DNA from: DATLLN01 sp963797175
GTDB lineage: Bacteria > Actinomycetota > Thermoleophilia > Gaiellales > JAICJC01
Assembly: GCA_963797175.1 (NCBI GenBank)
Contig: CAWCOL010000011.1
Location: 1-64,000, forward strand
Reading direction: 5' to 3'
Length of the DNA stretch: 64,000 bases
The translations under genes and the position numbers were made by a program. Below the pieces are notes generated by a model, which made no database searches, had not been told where the DNA came from, and saw only the letters and a list, made by a program, of their open reading frames with translations. This document shows positions 61,418-64,000 of this stretch, piece after piece. Position 1 is the first letter of the stretch; every line of letters begins with the position of its first letter.

Positions 61418-62533
61418 ATGGCAACGGCGCCGCTGCGCATTCCCGGGTTCGTCAACGCGCACAGCCACGCATTCCAGCGCGCGCTGCGCGGGCGGGTCGA
61501 GCGGGTCGATCCCGAGCACCCGCACGACGACTTCTGGACGTGGCGCGAGGCGATGTACGAGGCGGCCAACGCGATCGACCCGGACGGCTGTTACGCCGTC
61601 GCGCGGCAGCTCTACGGCGAGATGGTCGCCGCCGGCTACACGGCGGTGGGCGAGTTTCACTACCCGCACCACCGGCCCGGCGGCGAGCCCTACCCCGACC
61701 GCAACGCGATGGCTCGGGCGTGCATCGCCGCCGCCCGCGACGCCGGCATCGAGATCGTCCTGCTGATGTGCGCCTACGCCCGCGCCGGTGCCGGCAAACC
61801 GCCCACGCCGGGGCAGCGCCGGTTCTGCGATCCCAGCGCGGCCGCCTACCTGGAGCGGGTCGACGAGCTGGCCGGCGATGCCCGTGTCGGCCTCGCGCCG
61901 CACAGCGTGCGGGCGCTGCCGCGCGACTGGCTGGAGGAGATCGCGGCGTACGCCGCGGGCAGCGGGATGGTCGTCCACATCCACGTCGACGAGCAGCGCC
62001 GCGAGGTGGACGAGTGCCTGGAGGAGCACGGCATGCGGCCGATCGAGCTGCTGGCCGACATCGGCCTGCTGACGCCGCGGACGACGCTGATCCACGCCAC
62101 GCACGTGACCGACCACGAGCTCGACCTGGTGCGCGCCGGCGGGTCCACCGTCTGCGCCTGCCCGACGACCGAGGCCAACCTGGGTGACGGCTACCTGCCG
62201 GCCGAGCGGCTCCTCTCCCGCGGCGTCCCGATCTGCATCGGCACCGACTCGAACACGGTGATCGACCCGATCCTGGAGGTGCGCGAGGTGGAGGCGATCG
62301 CGCGCCGCACCGCCGAGCGCCGCAACGTGCTGGTACCGGCGGGGGCAACGGGGCCGACCGGCTACCTTCTCGACATCGGGACGGCGAACGGCGCCCGGGC
62401 GCTCGGCCTCGACGCTCCCGTGGGTGAGGTGGAGGTCGATCTGGACTCCCCGCACCTGCGCGGCGTCGACCGCGAGGACGCGCTGGCAGCGCTGCTCTTC
62501 GGCGGCACGGCGGCCGCACTGCGACCCGTCTGA
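61418..62533 (+). CDS. hutF: HutF-like formimidoylglutamate deiminase, N-terminally short
   Basis: The 371-residue amidohydrolase-fold protein has metal ligands HSHAFQ at residues 14-19, HIHVDEQRREVDE, HATHVTDHE and GTDSNT, all typical of formimidoylglutamate deiminases, which convert N-formimidoyl-L-glutamate to N-formyl-L-glutamate. Known HutF proteins have an additional N-terminal beta domain of about 50 residues; here the barrel begins directly after MATAPLRIPGFVN. The start could lie further upstream only within the divergent gene, so the shortening seems real. The C-terminal part of the composite domain is also reduced. Other hut genes are not in the window. Confidence 0.8.
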   Translation: MATAPLRIPGFVNAHSHAFQRALRGRVERVDPEHPHDDFWTWREAMYEAANAIDPDGCYAVARQLYGEMVAAGYTAVGEFHYPHHRPGGEPYPDRNAMARACIAAARDAGIEIVLLMCAYARAGAGKPPTPGQRRFCDPSAAAYLERVDELAGDARVGLAPHSVRALPRDWLEEIAAYAAGSGMVVHIHVDEQRREVDECLEEHGMRPIELLADIGLLTPRTTLIHATHVTDHELDLVRAGGSTVCACPTTEANLGDGYLPAERLLSRGVPICIGTDSNTVIDPILEVREVEAIARRTAERRNVLVPAGATGPTGYLLDIGTANGARALGLDAPVGEVEVDLDSPHLRGVDREDALAALLFGGTAAALRPV

Positions 62534-62549
62534 CCCGAGGAGGACCCCG

Positions 62550-63722
62550 ATGGACTTCACGCTCACTCCCGAGCTCAAGGAGCTCCGCGATCGCACGCGG
62601 CGCCTGGTGGACGACGTGCTGCAGCCGATCGAGCTCGAGGCCGAGACCAACCACGGCCGGCTCAGCGCCGAGACCCACGCCCGGGTCAAGCAGGCGGTGC
62701 TGGACGCGGGCCTGAACGCCGCCAACATCCCCACCGAGTACGGGGGCGGCGGGCTCGGGCTGACGCAGCAGGTCGTGCTGCACGAGCAGCTCGGCCGCCT
62801 CACCAACTGCCTCTGGGTGCTGGTCTGGAGCCCGTCCAACGTGCTCGTGCACGGCACGCCGGAGCAGATCGACCGCTACCTGCTCCCCGACGTCCGCGGC
62901 GAGCACCGCCACGCCTACGCGATCACCGAGGCCGACGCCGGATCCGACCCGCGCGCCATCCGGGCCGAGGCGATCCGCGACGGCGACGTCTACCGCCTCT
63001 CCGGCACCAAGTGGTTCGTGACCGACGGGGACATCGCGAGCTACTTCCTGGTGCTGGCCTGGGCCGTGGACGGCGACGAGCGGCAGCCCGCGCTGTTCAT
63101 CGTGGACAAGGACCTGCCCGGCGTCGAGATGACCGACGATCCCGACTTCACGCACAACTTCCCCTACCGGCACCCCGAGTACACGTTCACCGACACCCCC
63201 GTCCCCGTCGCCAACGTGCTGGGCGAGGTGGGGCAGGGGTTCGAGCTGACGGCCGAGTGGTTCATCGAGGAGCGCGTCCACATCGCGGCCCGCTGCTGCG
63301 GAGCCTGCGACCGGCTGATCGAGCTGGGCACCGAGTGGGCGCTCGAGCGCGAGCAGTTCGGCGGCCGGATCTTCGACCACCAGGCGATCAGCTTCATGCT
63401 GGCCGACTGCGCCGCCGAGACCACCGCCGCGCGCCTGCTCACCTACTACGTGGGCGAGCTGTACGACTCCGGCGCCGATCCCAAGCTGGTGCACGCCAAG
63501 GCCTCGATGGCGAAGCTGATCGCGTCGGAGACGGCGGGCCGCGTGGCCGACCGGGTGGTGCAGATCTTCGGCGGGCGCGGCTACATGCGGCGCAACCCGG
63601 CCGAGCGGCTGTGGCGCGAGGTGCGCGTCGACCGGATCTGGGAGGGCACCTCCGAGATCCAGCGGATGGTGATCGCCCGCGGCCTCGAGCGGCGCGGCGT
63701 CGCCCGGCTGATGGAGCTGTAG
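62550..63722 (+). CDS. Acyl-CoA dehydrogenase
   Basis: The 390-residue enzyme has the three-domain fold: helical N-terminus (FTLTPELKELRDRTRRLVDD), FAD-binding AYAITEADAGSDP and YRLSGTKWFVTDGDIASYFL, and the C-terminal helical bundle with REQFGGRIFDHQAISFMLAD, QIFGGRGYMRRNPAERLWRE and the usual ending IWEGTSEIQRMVIARGL. It oxidises acyl-CoA esters at the alpha-beta bond, passing electrons to ETF. A GAGGAGGAC site precedes ATG 62550. It begins 16 bases after the HutF-like gene, so it is probably in the same operon, although histidine degradation does not need it. Confidence 0.95.
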   Translation: MDFTLTPELKELRDRTRRLVDDVLQPIELEAETNHGRLSAETHARVKQAVLDAGLNAANIPTEYGGGGLGLTQQVVLHEQLGRLTNCLWVLVWSPSNVLVHGTPEQIDRYLLPDVRGEHRHAYAITEADAGSDPRAIRAEAIRDGDVYRLSGTKWFVTDGDIASYFLVLAWAVDGDERQPALFIVDKDLPGVEMTDDPDFTHNFPYRHPEYTFTDTPVPVANVLGEVGQGFELTAEWFIEERVHIAARCCGACDRLIELGTEWALEREQFGGRIFDHQAISFMLADCAAETTAARLLTYYVGELYDSGADPKLVHAKASMAKLIASETAGRVADRVVQIFGGRGYMRRNPAERLWREVRVDRIWEGTSEIQRMVIARGLERRGVARLMEL

Positions 63723-63816
63723 CTCCTACCACGAAACGGGGATGCGGGTTACCACAGGCTGCGGAGGCGAGTGCGCGGACGTGACCACCGGCTGAGGCGA
63801 TCGGTACGCTTTGCCG

Positions 63817-64000
63817 GTGGCCGAGACCGTCGACGCCGAGACCGCGCGGCCGGCGCCTCGCGGTGAGGCCCTGCTGGGCCGCGCCGGCGGGCTGGCGCCG
63901 CTGGTGCTGCTCCTGCTCCCCTTCGGCTGCGGTCTGTGGATGGCGGGCCACGGCGGCGGCTACACGGTGGACGAGTGGGGGCTGTGGTCGGCGGTCACGG
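63817..64000 (+). CDS. Partial membrane protein, start only
   Basis: GTG 63817 begins a frame that reads an Arg/Pro-rich polar segment and then one hydrophobic helix, LAPLVLLLLPFGCGLWMAGH, before the window ends. The start resembles that of O-antigen-ligase-like or other polytopic membrane proteins, but the visible part is too short to decide. The ORF runs off the right edge. Confidence 0.5.
   Translation, partial: MAETVDAETARPAPRGEALLGRAGGLAPLVLLLLPFGCGLWMAGHGGGYTVDEWGLWSAVT

Noticed and set aside
60299..62533. A 744-codon frame covering the whole HutF-like gene plus upstream sequence.
   Set aside because: The part before 61418 is antisense to the M20 gene; the family-like sequence begins at ATG 61418.
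1..64000. CRISPR arrays, rRNA genes, riboswitches and complete tRNA genes.
   Set aside because: I found no regularly spaced direct repeats of CRISPR type and no rRNA or intact tRNA; no riboswitch core was recognised by eye.

Overview
The window is GC-rich DNA (about 70% G+C) with dense operons, many 4-nt ATGA/GTGA gene overlaps, GTG starts, lipobox signal peptides, ECF sigma, STAS and RsbW-type regulators, and an LPxTG-like surface protein. This points to a high-GC actinobacterium. The gene mix resembles Thermoleophilia (Solirubrobacterales/Gaiellales), but that placement is an inference from gene content; no rRNA or other marker gene is present.

Layout. 1-355: hairpin terminator and a paired heptamer repeat, no gene. 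356-8273: a nine-gene, mostly overlapping minus-strand operon combining an acyl-CoA dehydrogenase-like flavoprotein, a cytosolic PhnD-like binding protein, two exported c-type haem proteins, an AhpD-like protein, a radical SAM enzyme, a GT2 glycosyltransferase, a TIGR04282-Nudix fusion and a GT-C-like membrane protein. This is the best candidate for an undescribed pathway. 8736-11692: ABC exporter of the LolD/FtsX type. 11702-15354: a frameshifted lipoprotein phosphoesterase and a frameshifted Na+/H+ antiporter.

15356-25446 is an accessory zone bounded by two similar hairpins. It holds small barrel proteins, STAS relics, a MarR regulator, a decayed SpoIIAA-like gene, the 3' part of a tRNA-Ser (an integration-site scar), a GH2 glycosidase, a broken IS3-family element and a secreted LanC-fold protein. 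A tandem heptamer repeat with an 11-bp period occurs four times, beside these hairpins and the tRNA scar. A 120-130 bp duplication containing the 5' end of a STAS gene lies at 13231 and 17125.

25662-34135 carries a secreted protein, an OmpR/EnvZ-type two-component pair, a D,D-carboxypeptidase, a coupled redox pair (cNMP-glutaredoxin-like-thioredoxin reductase plus glutaredoxin-GNAT) and a partner-switch group (RsbW-like kinase, STAS antagonist, STAS fused to a Cys-rich domain). 34442-43216 is one gene for a 2924-residue repeat-built surface protein with a C-terminal sorting signal, with an HExxH protein divergent from it. 44771-48928 is an ECF sigma - HtrA - flippase/kinase-like operon, and 49014-53245 a sulfatase - HAD - YihY operon.

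54409-59980 has two TetR-controlled divergent pairs (FAD oxidase, methyltransferase), small membrane and lipoproteins and a PilZ-like protein. 60077-60206 has a cluster of DnaA-box-like sites. 60209-63722 has an M20 amidohydrolase divergent from a short HutF-like deiminase, followed by an acyl-CoA dehydrogenase; the first two suggest histidine or ureide catabolism. The window ends in the first codons of a membrane protein.

Several short genes carry single-base frameshifts. The sequence alone does not separate true pseudogenes from assembly indels.
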